From: Margaritifera margaritifera
Taxonomy: Eukaryota > Mollusca > Bivalvia > Unionida > Margaritiferidae
NCBI GenBank assembly: GCA_029931535.1
Contig: JAQPZY010001664.1
Span: forward strand, 2,760,001-2,824,000
Length of the DNA: 64,000 bases
Direction: 5' to 3'
The first letter of the stretch is position 1. Each line of letters starts with the position of its first letter. The translations under genes were made by a program, and so were the position numbers. This document shows, piece by piece, positions 37,031 through 48,559 of this stretch. Below the pieces are notes generated by a model. It did not search any database. It was not told the origin of the DNA and saw nothing but the letters and a program-made list of their open reading frames with translations.

Positions 37031-37772
37031 ACACATTAATTAATTATACCTTCTCTTTGAGAAATTAGACTCTATAGGTTTCACTATGTCTCTCTATCTA
37101 TCTGTCCATCTTTTAGTATGTGGCCTTACATGTATATTGGTAAGATCTTGGATGAACTTGAGTGTTGACATTGTTTGTAATCACTGGATCTAGTTTGAGA
37201 CCCTGATTTTTCCACCAGACTTACATTTGTTTCCACACAAAAAATATTCTTATCATTATCATGTGATATGACCAAATTTTGTGTTGTGCTTTGTTGCATT
37301 GTTGAGATCATACCCTTGTCTTGGCAGAAAAATTATATTTCTTTTTCAGATACATTATCTGATCATAATATTTTAGGAGTCCATCCACTATCTCACCTGT
37401 TCAACTCTCCCAGTTGAAAAAAGACATTAACCCTGTCTTTTGGCTTTTTTTAGAAATAAAGGTGATAAAATCTTGTCTGCTTATTACAAAGATTGAAGTC
37501 AGACAGAAGTGGTCTCTTCATGGATATAGGAATTGGTACCAAGTTCCATTATTCATCAGTGACTACTTCAACTCATTCTTAGTTAGCATGCTTGTTCAAG
37601 AGTCCTTGCAAATACCTTCTATTTTGTACCTTTTTTCAAGTTTTAGTGATCCAATGAGCTTTCTCATATCACAAGGGAAGTATATTTTGCATCTCATTTT
37701 GTCTATTTCATTGTACAAGAAGCAGTACAGTGCTATATGAATTCTCTATTCTGATGATCTATACTCAACCAA

Positions 37773-38301
37773 GGCTACAGTGGCTCAGTTGGTAAAGCAT
37801 CTGACTCATAATCCAAGGGATGCAGGTTCAATCCCAGCACAGTGCTGACACAGTATAGTGGCCCAAATGGACCCACCCTGGAAAAACATACACACACACA
37901 CCTCCCCCCACACCACACACACATCCTGGTACTGGTTATGATCTATCCATTCATAGCCAGTGCTGGGCCTAGGGACCCGACATCAGCTGACCTCATATGT
38001 CACCCACTCTAATCCTGGCATCGTCTTGACATGCTCCCAGAGTCACTGGTTCTAGGTATGGTGATCTGTTTTCCCGACATACTCAATCCTGAGACCAACA
38101 CAACACCTGGTTACACCACTTCCAACCCCAGTTTTGCCATGAACAGACAATGCAAATGTCACTAGATCTGATGATCAGTTCTCCCATGGTATCTAGTATT
38201 GATGGTCTGAAAGCAATGCAGACTGGCACCAGGTCATTCCATCACCAGTCCCAGCTCTGCAGTCACCCAGTACTTGTTATGGTGATTTCCATTTTCCATG
38301 G
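37773..38301 (+). mobile_element. tRNA(Met)-derived SINE head and adjoining repeat
   Basis: 37,773-37,836 reads as a degenerate tRNA: ggctacagtggctcagttgg carries box A, an anticodon loop ctcataa with CAT in the anticodon position, and gcaggttcaatccc as box B and T-arm. The acceptor stem does not close, so it is not a working tRNA gene. A (CA)n run at 37,888-37,922 and ~350 bp with two weak internal copies (agatct/gatctg...ttctccc) follow up to the start of the I-clade element. Confidence 0.6.
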
Positions 38302-38734
38302 GTTGCATAATGTGTCATTGGAAGAGAGGATCCTGGTAGTTGAGTAGAAGAGAGACTGATGGTTGCTGCTCCAATGCAGCATTACTTTGGTCTCAACTTC
38401 AGCTAGAGAGGTGGTCATAAGGGCCAGTCTGATCTATCAGTTAGTCACACCAAGCTTCAGGTGCTGTGTTAAAGATATTTAGTTTAACTGTTTTGCTTAT
38501 AGTTTAAAGTGATCTTTGTGATTAATGAGCATGTTGTTCACCAAACTTTACAAAAGACTTGACCTCTGAGGGTGGTCACAAGTTTCAGTTGAGTAAAGTT
38601 TCTACTTTGCATGCATATCTCACCCTGTATAGCCCTGACATGAGAAATGCAATAAATGAGCATAACACTCTGTCCCCTTTTTGGCCTCCTAGGTGTGTGT
38701 CGAGCACAGGTAATGAATTTTGTAGCATGCTACT

Positions 38735-39960
38735 ATGGGAAAACCAACCAAAACATCAGCCAATGCTGTGAGACCTGATCTCAAAAGAACCAGGAATAAT
38801 TCAACCAGCAACTCTGATGAGGATACTTGTCAGGAAAATTGGCCACGATTTCTTCTCATTGAATCCAATGATGAAAACCAAAATAGAACCAAGCTGTCAT
38901 CTTTTGTGATAGCCAGAGTGCTTCAGGGCTTGACAGGAGAGCCAAAAAGTGTAAAATATTTAGTTCAATCCAACTACTTGAATGTAAAATGTAGCTGCAA
39001 AACTCATTCTGATAATCGACTTCACTCAAAGCAGTGTGTGGAGATACCTGTTACATGTATTTCCACACAAATCTCTCAACTTGTCAAGAGGTGTTGTTCA
39101 ATCTAAAGATTTGGATGGCTGCATTGACACTGAGATGCTCAAAATCTCAGCTCTCAGAATGTCTCACAAGTGTAATCAATCAACAGTCATTGTAACAGCA
39201 AGTTGGTTACCACAAATACTTCATATTACATATTGATGTTCAACTGTGCCACTTTGCCTACATCAATCAAAGCCAGGGTCTTGAATATCCCTCTCGAACC
39301 TTTTATTCCAAATCCTTTGCAGTGTTTCAGTTGCCAGAAATATGGCAACCACAAAGATGGTTTCAAGAAGAAACCATTCTGTCCCAGATGTGGTCAGGAG
39401 GGTCATGATGGATCATCCTGCTCAGAGAAAATCTCATGCATATTGTCAGGCAGAACATTTCTCATATTCTAGAGACTGTCCTGAGTAAAAATTAAAGGGG
39501 ATCCAATGCATGAAACTGGAGAAAGGCATCTGCTGTTGGGAAGTCAGGAAATTTGTGGAACCCACAGCAGCACTTAATGCAGCTGGCAAATCCAATGCCA
39601 GTGCTGCTTAACTGGAGAAGAAACCATCCACAAATGTTGTCTGTATGCACACAGACATTACTTGGCCACAAGATCAAATCAAATTCAGTGTCTCGATGCC
39701 ACCAAAACCCATGCTAGCAGCTATGCAAACTGACAGCAAAGTAGATAAATAATCAGTGTGACAATGTAGCAATTAAGACATCTAATGCTATAAACGAAAA
39801 ACTATCAAAATCTAGCCCAAGAAAAGATCAGCAAACCACTGGCCCTAGTGGACATAGAATCAGTGTACCACAGATCCCCAACTCTCCTACCAAGAAATAG
39901 GTTAATTCCAGTCCACCAAAAGAGCAGCAGACTGTGCCAGTAGTAATGCATGCTCTAAAC
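38735..39960 (+). pseudogene. I-clade ORF1 with two zinc knuckles, relic
   Basis: The frame 38,735-39,106 has WPRFLLIESND, FVIARVLQGLTGEPKSV and CSCKTHSDN. 39,203-39,472 has FNCATLPTSIKA, PFIPNPLQCFSCQKYG and CPRCGQEGHDGSSC, giving CCHC-type zinc knuckles (C-x2-C pairs with spaced His/Cys). A helix with AALNAAG follows at ~39,575. Two or more frameshifts separate the pieces. The role is RNA binding in the retrotransposon particle. Confidence 0.8.
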
Positions 39961-40079
39961 CAAACAAGGAGAGTTTTAGAGAATCTTAAGACTTCCCAAA
40001 GAATCTGATGATGATCTTATCAAGCTCTTTAATAAGTTTGGGAGTCTAGAGAGTTTAACACTGGAGAGCCCTCTGATAT

Positions 40080-40790
40080 TCCACTCAGAAGTCCCGTACT
40101 CCCACCACATTCATAAATATGTCTGACACCAAAATACAATGGAATTGCCTTAGATTAATGGCAAATATTTATGAAATTAGTCTTCTACTTAAAGAACATG
40201 ATCCAATATATGTTTGTCTTTAACAAACCTTTTTAAAAGAAAAGGGCAGAGTCAATCTTAAAAACTTAACCAGGTACAGCTGCTTTTCAAAAATTACTGA
40301 TAAGCCTGCTGGAGGAGTGTCTATCATAATAAATAACAAAACTCCTCACAGTCAATTTAATCTCACTACTACTTTACAGGCAGTAGCCATTCGTGTGTCA
40401 TGTCATAAATCTGTCACTTTGTTCAATATATTCTCCCTCCAAGGACTCCAATCAATCAGTCTATCTTCATCATCTTATTGAACAAATGCCGGTGCCATTT
40501 GTTTTGATTGGCAACTTTAATAACCTCCATACACTTGCGGGCTGTAAAGATATCAACAAGAGAAGATAGAAGATAGAAGACTTTGTTTCAAAACACAATC
40601 TTTGCCTGTTTAATGATAAATCTTATACCTGCCTACTCCTGCCACAGGATCCTACTTGTCCTTAAATTTGACTATCTGCAGTCCATCTCTTTCACTTGAC
40701 TCCTATTGGGAAGTTGGTGATGACCTGTGTGGTAGTGACGACTTTCCAATATATTTAAGAAATAATATTCCCAAGCCTCAAGAGCTTGGG
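40080..40790 (+). pseudogene. I-clade apurinic endonuclease (EN) domain relic
   Basis: Across stops it reads QWNCL-like start at ~40,139, KEHDPIYVCL (~40,192), then HHLIEQMPVPFVLIGNFNN (40,465-40,522), and DLCGSDDFPIYL (40,717-40,755). The (I/L)GDFN and GSDHFPI motifs are the phosphohydrolase core of the LINE APE endonuclease. The first has N and the second D in place of key D and H residues, so catalysis would be lost. Confidence 0.8.
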
Positions 40791-40899
40791 CAGGGATCTA
40801 AATTGAACAAGGCAGATTGGGAAACGTGTCAGTCACTCTGCAAATCAAATGTGACAGCTTATTTTAAAACAAAGTGGATCTAATACTCCTATTTACAAA

Positions 40900-42000
40900 G
40901 ATACTCCAGTAAGTTGTTGGGGATACCATACTATCATCCCATATCATTAACAAGCTGCATTTGCAAAACCATGGGATGGCTGATAAATGCACTGGTATCT
41001 CAAATTCAACAAACTACTATCTGAGTTTCAATGTGGATTCAGATACCAGAGAAGCATAATAGACCATCTTGTCAGACTTAAAGCATTTATTAGAGAAACT
41101 TTCATAAAGAATGAACATATAGTTGCCATCCCTGTCAAAGTGGAGAAAGCTTATGAAACCACATGAATGACCTATTCAACCTAGGACTAAGGGTCCACCT
41201 ACCTAACTTTATCACTGATGTTTTGAAAGATAGAAAATTCAGAGTTAAGGTGGGCAGTGCCTTTTCTGAAAGCTATTCTTATGAGATAGGTGTACCATGG
41301 GGCAGCATGTTAGTCGGTCACCCATTCAGCATCAGAATTAACAGCACATTGAAATGCCTTAATCCAGGAACTGACAGCTCATTATATGTTGATGACTTTT
41401 GGAACTGCTATAGATCAAAGAATATGCATATGAGCATAAACAAAGTTCAGAAATGGGCAGAAGAAAACAGGTTTAACTTTTAAATATAAAAATGAACTGT
41501 ATGCATTTCTGACCATTACATCATATTCATGATTACCCAAAGCTCTATCTTGACGGTTGTCTTATCCTGTTGTAGAGGAGAGCAAACTTTTAGAGCTGAG
41601 TTTAGATTGTAAACTAACTTTCCTTCCTCATATTAAATGACTTGGGGACAAATGTCACAAATCCCTGGATTTAATACGAGTTGTGGCAAACACAGATTGG
41701 GGAGCAAATTGGAAGGTCTTGCTTTGGTTATACAGGTCATTAGTAAGATTGAAACTTGACTATGGCTTGATTGTGTATGGATCAGCTTGTAAATCTTAAC
41801 TGCACATGCTTGATCTGATAAACAATCAGGGACTTGGACTTTGTCTGGATGCATTTAGAACTTCCCCTAAAAAGGAAACCACTATGTTTTGGCAAAATAA
41901 CCAGCCAGTCAGCCGTTTCCGAATGGAAGATTCCATAGACTGTCTTCAAATTTTGAATAAATCAGCATGTCGATTTCCACCCAGTGAGGCAGAATTATTT
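40900..42000 (+). pseudogene. I-clade reverse transcriptase and thumb relic
   Basis: 40,930-41,060 holds an ISLTSCICKTM-type RT block. The frame 41,163-41,483 has NDLFNLGLRVHLPNFITDVL, KDRKFRVKVGSAF, IGVPWGSML and SLYVDDF, where YVDDF is the YxDD catalytic box. 41,640-41,800 gives the thumb with DYGLIVYGSAC, and 41,880-41,990 the SEWKIPYTDLK-like end of RNase H. Most of the RNase H is missing compared with copy 1. Confidence 0.82.
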
Positions 42001-42479
42001 TGAAGTGAACTGCTGAGAAATATGTTTTCCTAGTCATGTCCATGCTGCTCAAAGATCACCACAGGGCAGTCCTCATATCTAGGCCTTTGTCTTCCACTCT
42101 CTTATTACTTGGCTGCATAGAGCAGATCAGAAAGCAGGACACCAATAAGGCAAGTCTCATGCAGGTCCATTGACCCAGAGGCCCTCCTTTGCTTCCCAAG
42201 AGGAATCAGAGAATTAGGAAGGACCCCTCTAAGGCATACTCCATGGAAAACCCCTCCTCTGAACCTTACTCTTAAGCTATGGCCAAGTTTCCCAGAGTAA
42301 TTAAAGAACAAGTGCAGGGAGCAATGGACCCATTTCAGCCCCATTTCCTTCCACAGCATGCTTCTTCCTGCAGAAATTTTGCCATGCTCATGGCATCCTT
42401 TTTCGACATCCCAGTTGGAGAAGACTTTGGCATGTCACCTCAGAATGGAAGAGTCTTTGTCTCAAGGACCTGTGAGTCT

Positions 42480-43130
42480 TGCATTTCATCTTGTAGGGCC
42501 ACCAAATCATGTTTGTCGACCCACCTATGCTATCAAGCTTCTCTTTGCTACATATATCCCTAAAGACAGATACAAGACAGATGTCCTGCAACAGGAAATA
42601 TACTCTCCTCAAGAAATGGGTGGTAGTGATTGTTCACAACACAAGCCTGCCTGGATTTTACTCCAGATTTATCTATGTCTCTATGGACAATGGCAAGCTC
42701 AGATCAGTCATCAACTTAAGCTCTCTCAACCAATACATTCTGGCACCCAATTTCAGGATGGAGACTCTGAGGTTGGCAGTCCTTAGTGCCATTTATGAGT
42801 GAGTTTTTTTTATCAGCTTAGACCTCCAAGATGCATACCTTCATATTCCCATTCACAGGTCTTCCTGAAAACTCCTCGGGTTCACTTCAGGGACACTGTA
42901 TATCAGTTCAGGACTGTCCCTTTCAGTCTGAATTTCATTTCCAAGGTGTTCACCAAAGTCATGGATCAGATTGTGTCACATTTCAGAACCACCTTACCAT
43001 CCCCATGACACCATATTACCTGGACAACATTCCAAAATCACAAGATGAATGGCCTTTTGTGCAAAGACATGAAATTCCTTGTTTCACGCTTGTTTTGCCT
43101 CAGATTCCTTATCAACAAGGACAGGTTTGA
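42480..43130 (+). pseudogene. DIRS-like reverse transcriptase relic
   Basis: In successive frames: AFHLVGPPNHVCRPTYAIKL (42,480), PGFYSRFIYVSMDNGKLRSV, NLSSLNQYILAPNFRMETLR, then DLQDAYLHIPIH-like sequence, FRDTVYQFRTVPFSLNF and KVFTKVMD, and a YYLDNI box at ~43,012 where DIRS RTs have YLDD. The NxLNxFxxxPHFRMETL and TVYQFxxLPFGL patterns are characteristic of DIRS1-type RT rather than LINE RT. At least three frame changes occur. Confidence 0.8.
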
Positions 43131-43429
43131 TTTCATTCCATTTCAACACTTCATTCATCTGGGCCTGGAGTGCAAAACCGCTTCAAATCAAGTCAGGAAC
43201 ATGCCTTGAAGATTGTCTCCATGGTGTATTCAGCTCTGGAAATTTGTTGTCTCTTGGGTCTTCTCAATATGGCTGTGGATATTCCTGTTTTGAACTGTTT
43301 GTTTGTGAAAAGCCTGCAGATGATCCTTTTATGTCTGTAGTGACCAAAACCATGCCAACTAGGCCAGATGATCATAGTTTTAGATTACATGAGGCTCCAC
43401 CACAGTAAATTGAAGGATCTCTTTTGGCT

Positions 43430-44320
43430 TGTGGCATTCATTCCACTTTAAGATCCACTGCCAGAAACCACAATTGGCATAGATGCAAGCATGACTGGGT
43501 GAGGTGCCTATTTTCTGTACTTCTTTCAAGAAGTGAGCAGGATTTGGTTCCTTGAGGAACGTTTCCTGCACATCAGCCTCCTAGAGATGAAAACCATAGG
43601 AAATGCCTTTTGATTGATGAATGTGCATATGTTCTGGACTTGAATAACTCAATTCTTTAGTGTTAACCCACTCACTCAGAATAACCTAATTCTTTAGTGT
43701 TAAGCCAAGTTTATCACATTGACATGCTGTATTATTGTATATGTAGTATATAACAGAAGTCCTCAAGTTATATTAGTTACTGTAACTAATTGGGTTATCT
43801 TTTCCAATAAAGTCACTATTACTATTATTATTTTTATTGGGCATTCTAATTCTTTCCAACATCTCAGCTGTTATTTGTCAACTATCTCCGAAAGCAAGGG
43901 GTAATAAGTTCACAAATCTCCACTTTCTTGTTTGGAATTTCTCAGGCGGTGTCATCATTGACAAATCCACATTTAAATCTGCCACATTCCAGGCAAGCTC
44001 AGTGCCCTAGCAGACTTGATGTTTAGACAGAATCAACTGATTCACACAAGGGTCCATTCAAATCAACACATGTTGTGGTTGACCCCTAGTGTACCTCTTT
44101 GTATTGAAGTGGTATGCCAGGCCTACAATCTTCATTTCGCTAGTCCCAGACCCATAAGACTGGGCAGTCAACACCCATTCCTTGAACTGGAATGGTCTTG
44201 ATACAGAAGTCTTTCTTCAAACCCCTATTATTCACAAGTTTTTTCAGAAAATGAGGGAATCTAAGTGCAGACTAATTTTGATTGCTCCCTCAGGTGGGAG
44301 AAATCATGAATAAATGATCT
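43430..44320 (+). pseudogene. DIRS-like RNase H and downstream block, split by insertion
   Basis: 43,475-43,610 reads IGIDASMTG followed by a stop, then AYF, and FLEERFLHISLLEMKTIGNA, the DIRS-type RNase H start. After the inserted LINE tail the frame resumes near 43,870 (an SPKARGNKFTNLHFLVW stretch, SYLRKQGG-like). 44,150-44,300 gives LVPDP, DWAVNTHSLNWNGLD and FQKMRESKCRLILIAP, a block typical of DIRS1 polyproteins just before the recombinase. Confidence 0.75.
43640..43838 (+). mobile_element. Nested 5'-truncated LINE 3' tail (family B)
   Basis: gaataacctaattctttagt...gttaagccaagtttatcac and gtaactaattgggttatctt...aataaagtcactatt with an ATT-rich end match, in order, the 3' UTR at 57,860-57,998. 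Only ~190 bp of UTR is present. It interrupts the DIRS-like RNase H coding region, so it arrived later. A 36-bp duplication of gaataac(t/c)(c/t)aattctttagtg lies at its left edge. Confidence 0.75.
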
Positions 44321-45480
44321 CCATCTAGCAGCAGAGATTTCCAGGAAAATGCTGCCATCTCCACACCTGCAGAAAAAAAAAACATGCATGCAGGTTTTCT
44401 GTCCCAACCCTGAAAATACCTACATCTGTGGCTCATATCAAACAATCCCACAGAGAGAAACATTTCTGCAAACAGGTGGTGGACAGAATTGTTTGGGTGA
44501 GAAGGCCCAACACACTGAAAGCCTATTAAGGAAATGAAGAGTCTCCTTCCAGCAGTGTGAGCAGAGAAACATCATTCCTTTAAAGGCCTTGGTACCACAA
44601 ATGGTCAGCTTCCTCCATTGGCTTTTCCAAAGAAGAAGTTAGCCCCCAATCACAATCGAGTGCTAACATTCCACAATTTCCAAGACAGTTTGCCATCATG
44701 GAAGGGAGGCTGGAACAAAGACCTTTCTGATTTTCTTGCTATTTTCAATTTGTCTTGACTGAAGGCCTTAGGCCTCTGTCCAAATTGGAACCTTCCTAGG
44801 TTTTGACATAGCTAAACAAGTCACTCTTCAAACCACTGTCTAATGTTTTGACGACTCCTCATATAGGACCAGCTTCCTAGTCACCTTAGCCTAAGCAGGC
44901 AGAAGCAGTGACAATCATGCCTTGAGTCAGTCAACCCAAACTATCAGCAACTCCATCACATTGATTTGGTTTCTTTAATAAGGACCCCTGGTTTCAGTGC
45001 CAACAACAGGTTTCCATTCATGGGAAATAAGTCTTTCATTTGAAACCACTGCCTTCATTGAACCCTTCTTCACAAGGGCATTTTCAGACCCTGTTAGAGC
45101 ATTGTAGTAGTAAATGAAATGTACTGCAGTGATCAGAAGAGGGAGATCTCACTTGTTCTTACCACTCAAAGAAGGAAAGGACTATTTCCACTCAAGCCCT
45201 TTCATCCTGAATTAATTTAGTTATCCACTCAGCCTGCAAGGAATTAAACTAAGATCATATGGTGGACAGAATTTGCTACCCACTATTCAAGGAGAGATAA
45301 CTCTCATCTGATTTCTTTCTTGGTAAGCATATGAACTTTTTAGCACTTTTATTGGTAAAACAAACCAAAAGATGTGGTTTACATATTCTTTTTGCTTGGG
45401 AAGGTTGGGTTTTTGTGGTAGTGGACTCCTAACATTTTCAGATCGGGTAAGTATTAGTAAAGAAACATTTTTCATTTCAA

Positions 45481-45912
45481 CCAGTTTTTATAATTATATG
45501 GTTTTATGAAGAAGTTAATACCGTGCTTACGAGGTATATCATATACTATTTACTTTACACTGTGATCTTAATAGATTCCTGTTGAAAGCAATCTTCTCTC
45601 TTAAAAAGCCCACAGAATTCTCAGATTTACTTGTTGTAATTTGTTGTACGGAAAAAAAGCAATATAAGACAGGGTTGCATGAACCTTTGTTGGAGAATAT
45701 ACCAGTTTTTACACTTTTTAATAATATACTTACACTTTGCTAGAATAACACAGGTAAATTAAAATAAATCTTTTTTTTACTAGCATAATGACAGCTAAGT
45801 CTACCAGTGTTATTTTCAGGATTATTGAAGATAAAGATAACATTCTTTAGTAAAATATGAAAAACTGGTATGTTTGGACAAAGACTTGAATTAATTCTTC
45901 TTTTTTAACCAG
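45481..45912. other. Intron sequence without recognised feature
   Basis: AT-rich intron between the DIRS-like relic and exon 9, ending with a tttttttaaccagtag acceptor region. Confidence 0.4.
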
Positions 45913-46048
45913 TAGACATGAGAAAAACAATCCAGTCCGGTCAGTTGGAGAGGTATTCATGGGTTACCATGCTGACACCTGCTCCTCAATTATACTGCAT
46001 GTGTGGCAGAGACTCAGAGAACAGAATGCAAGTCCCCCAGAAGACCAG
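45913..46048 (+). CDS. RNF213: RNF213-like exon 9 (lid after degenerate AAA unit), tandem acceptor
   Basis: The exon carries HEKNNPVRSVGEVFMGYHAD, TCSSIILHVWQRL and ends SPPEDQ before cag|gtagtt, phase 0. The vertebrate equivalent is VFVGYHSDTCASVVLQV. The acceptor is a NAGNAG type, cagtag. Use of the first AG starts the exon at 45913 and gives FRHEK; use of the second starts it at 45916 and gives LHEK, one residue shorter and also in frame. The first is preferred because CAG is the stronger acceptor and the vertebrate protein has HHFQKRHK there. The exon lies ~430 bp right of the DIRS-like relic. Confidence 0.93.
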
Positions 46049-46063
46049 GTAGTTAGTTTTTAA

Positions 46064-46090
46064 TGCCCCACTGTTTGCAGTGGGGGTGCC
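46064..46090. other. Short hairpin
   Basis: gccccactgtttgcagtggg can form a 7-8-bp stem shortly after the donor of exon 9 (46,066-46,086). Its meaning is unknown. Confidence 0.35.
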
Positions 46091-46123
46091 TTGATTTTTT
46101 GTCATGTCCATCCATCCATCCTT

Positions 46124-47280
46124 TCAATAATAATAATAATAATAATAATGTCTTTATTTAAAGATAATAACTCAGTTAAATAAAACTTACCTCCCTTGAG
46201 GTCCTCTACAACAACAACAACAACAACAACAACAAACAATTACAAAGTATTATCAGTCATATTAAGGCAAAGTATTTTTATGCAAGTTTTCTCTCTCTCT
46301 CTGTGTCTCTCTCTGTCTCTCTCTCTCTCTCTCTTTAAAATAACTATTTACTTTTTTAAACACATCTACCAATACATACTAAAATACATAATGAAAGGAG
46401 GAGAACTTAAGTGCATTTTTAAATTTTAGTTTCATCTCTCCAACAACTATGTTTTGAAATGACTTTGAGCAAGATCTTGATGTATACATAGCAGTTAATG
46501 ATCACTTCTGCTTAGATATACCTTTAGGCTATTCTGCAAAAATGTGGCATAGTAAAGTTTATATTAGTTTTATACTTTGTCATAACACATTATTAGGTAC
46601 AAGAGTAGAAAGAGGTTCATACACTTAGTTTATATATATATAAAACATTTTATACATACTTTTATAAATATGCAATATAAAAGATACAAAACAAGCAAAA
46701 TATAAATTTGAAGAGTAATATTGCAATAAATCTGAGAACTCTATCTTGAACTTTCATTTGTCTTGATAGTTTGTTAATATGTAGATTTGAAATATTTCAT
46801 GTACATTTTTTTAAATGATTTAACTGAATCAGCAGATTGAATGTGAGCAGGAAGTGAGTTCCATATTTTAGGCCCTGAATACTGGAGACTTCCTTTGAAT
46901 TGTTCAATGCAAGGTTTTGGTAATTCTAAATTGTTGTTAAAATTTGATTTTATATCATAGGGAGAAGATGTTTTGTAGAATAATTTAGTCATGTACTGTG
47001 GAACATCTCCTTTTACACATTTGAGAACCACAACTGCTTTCAGAAAATCTGTTCTCTTATCTATTCTTAACCATTTTAATTTTGTGGACAAGTCTGATGA
47101 TGATGATGCATCAAAGGGGACATTAAGAATCAACCGAGCTGGTTGCTTTTGAAGCCTGTGAATTCTGTCTAGTTGGGAACTAGTACAATTTAGTATGGTT
47201 GAATTATGTCTAGCTGGGTACAGTTTAGTAAGATTGCACAAAAATTGCTCAACATAATACGTTAAATTTTGCTGCCATGT
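46124..47280 (-). mobile_element. LINE 3' end with (ATT)n tail (family B), antisense
   Basis: On the minus strand a reverse-transcriptase C-terminus (47,280-46,774) is followed by a ~600-bp 3' UTR ending in ttatctttaaataaagacat and about eight ATT units (46,126-46,150). The taaataaag plus (ATT)n end matches the copy at 56,077-57,998. 5'-truncated. (CAA)n (46,207-46,236) and CT-rich (46,290-46,334) microsatellites lie in its UTR part. Confidence 0.82.
46774..47280 (-). pseudogene. LINE reverse-transcriptase C-terminal (thumb) fragment
   Basis: An uninterrupted frame of about 155-168 codons contains SQLDRIHRLQKQPARLILNV, KWLRIDKRTDFLKAVVVLKC, VPQYMTKLF and GSLQYSGPKIWNSLPAHIQS. LQKxxARLIL and F..S..YSGxKIWNSLP are standard marks of the CR1/Jockey-type ORF2 C-terminus. 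It has no stops, so it is among the youngest LINE pieces here, but its N-terminal catalytic part is absent. Confidence 0.88.
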
Positions 47281-48555
47281 TTGTAATCCATATGCATGTG
47301 GTCTGTTTAGATTTGCAAGTCATTATAGCAATTTTTCAGTTTTTTTTACACTTTTTTAACTTTTGGACTTGTTAGTACTGTTAAGGAAATATCACTTGAT
47401 GTAGACAAATAAAGTTTGGTAGGCATATATGAATTCATGTCTAGATTAGGTTTTCATACCATTATAGAAATTTTTCAGATTTTTTGCATTTTTTTACTTT
47501 CTGAATATGAGACTTTTTGATCTGCAGTAGGGGCATATGTGTTTTATAAACACAAATCTAGCTTTCTTTTCAGTTTGCTTTTGTTTTAGCTTACTTTGCC
47601 TCCATCAGTTTGGATATGTGTATGTTAAATGCATACAACCTCAGTCAAAATATACCATAAATGTTAGAAAAATATAAAGCAAACATTCTTATATGTTTCA
47701 GTTCTATTCCAAAATCAGATATTCAAGTTATATAGTAATGTAACCAATTCATTAATGTCCTTTTGTATGCTGCTGGGCATATCTAATAGTCAAGCAAGCA
47801 TTGTTAAGAAAGCTTAGTAATATTAACTTAAATCGTGTTGGCTTCAGTCATATTGTACTCATCTTATGTCATAAGATAGTGAGCCTAGTATACTGACAGG
47901 CCCTGGAGGGATCACTTAATTTTTTGTTCAGTAGACATCAACAGAAGGTGAAACTGTTATTATGGCCCCACTTGATGAAGTTGGCAGAGACCTATAATAA
48001 TCGCTTCCACTAGATAACTTTACTGGAAGTTGTCAGATTTAAACCAGATTTTGCATCCAGTTTTAAACTGACAAGACCTCAAAAGAAATTGCTTTTCAAC
48101 CTTTTTTGTCAATGTTCAGAGGACTTAAAGCATCTGATAGCCCATCCTCCCAACTTTTATTTCTGTAGCATAATTTACCAAGGTTTGAAACCTTAAGGAT
48201 GATCACTTTTGAAATGTTGGAGTATTTAACATTTTTAAAAGTTTATATGTTTATTTACTTGAGGGTCCAAGTGATCCAAAATCACTTAAAGATTTGTAGG
48301 GGTGAGGGGGGAGTACCCAGTCACCAATTATCCATAAAATAATAGCTGAATGAGTGTTTACATATTCATTAAATTTGCAGAGGTTGAAGATCATGGACTT
48401 CTATTGTCAAACACAAAAAAAAGTGCATATTGGTTCAGGGAATTTTTTCATTGTGACACAATTATTGAAATTACATGGGTTTTCCACAGGTATGTTTTGG
48501 CATATTCTGTGTGTTTGCATTTTTGGTTTACATAGCTGTAAGGGGTAGTGAGCAT
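47281..48555. other. Intron sequence; one weak local duplication
   Basis: tcattatagcaatttttcag with a T-rich run and acttttggac (~47,321) is partly repeated at ~47,460. Otherwise nothing recognised. Confidence 0.4.
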
Positions 48556-48559
48556 ATGG

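Larger units (their letters stand above)
38302..42010 (+). mobile_element. I-clade-like non-LTR retrotransposon, copy 2, fuller but degraded
   Basis: It keeps the order 5' UTR, ORF1, endonuclease, reverse transcriptase, thumb and a trace of RNase H. The 5' UTR shares ggatcctggtagttgagtag-like sequence with copy 1. Frameshifts and stops occur throughout. The 3' end is cut where the DIRS-like element starts, near 42,010-42,040. It lies in the 10.3-kb intron before exon 9. Confidence 0.85.
42011..45480 (+). mobile_element. DIRS-like retrotransposon relic, interrupted by a LINE tail
   Basis: The order is a Gag-end-like region, RT, RNase H and the conserved post-RNase H block of DIRS1-type polyproteins. 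No LTRs of the usual kind were seen. DIRS elements use a tyrosine recombinase; I could not recognise one with confidence, though 44,880-45,480 is where it would lie. The LINE tail at 43,640-43,838 sits inside the RNase H region. Stops and frameshifts are frequent. The right boundary is approximate. Confidence 0.75.

Noticed and set aside
37773..37840. Functional tRNA(Met) gene
   Set aside because: Acceptor stem does not pair and it sits at the head of a longer repeat; better as a SINE head.
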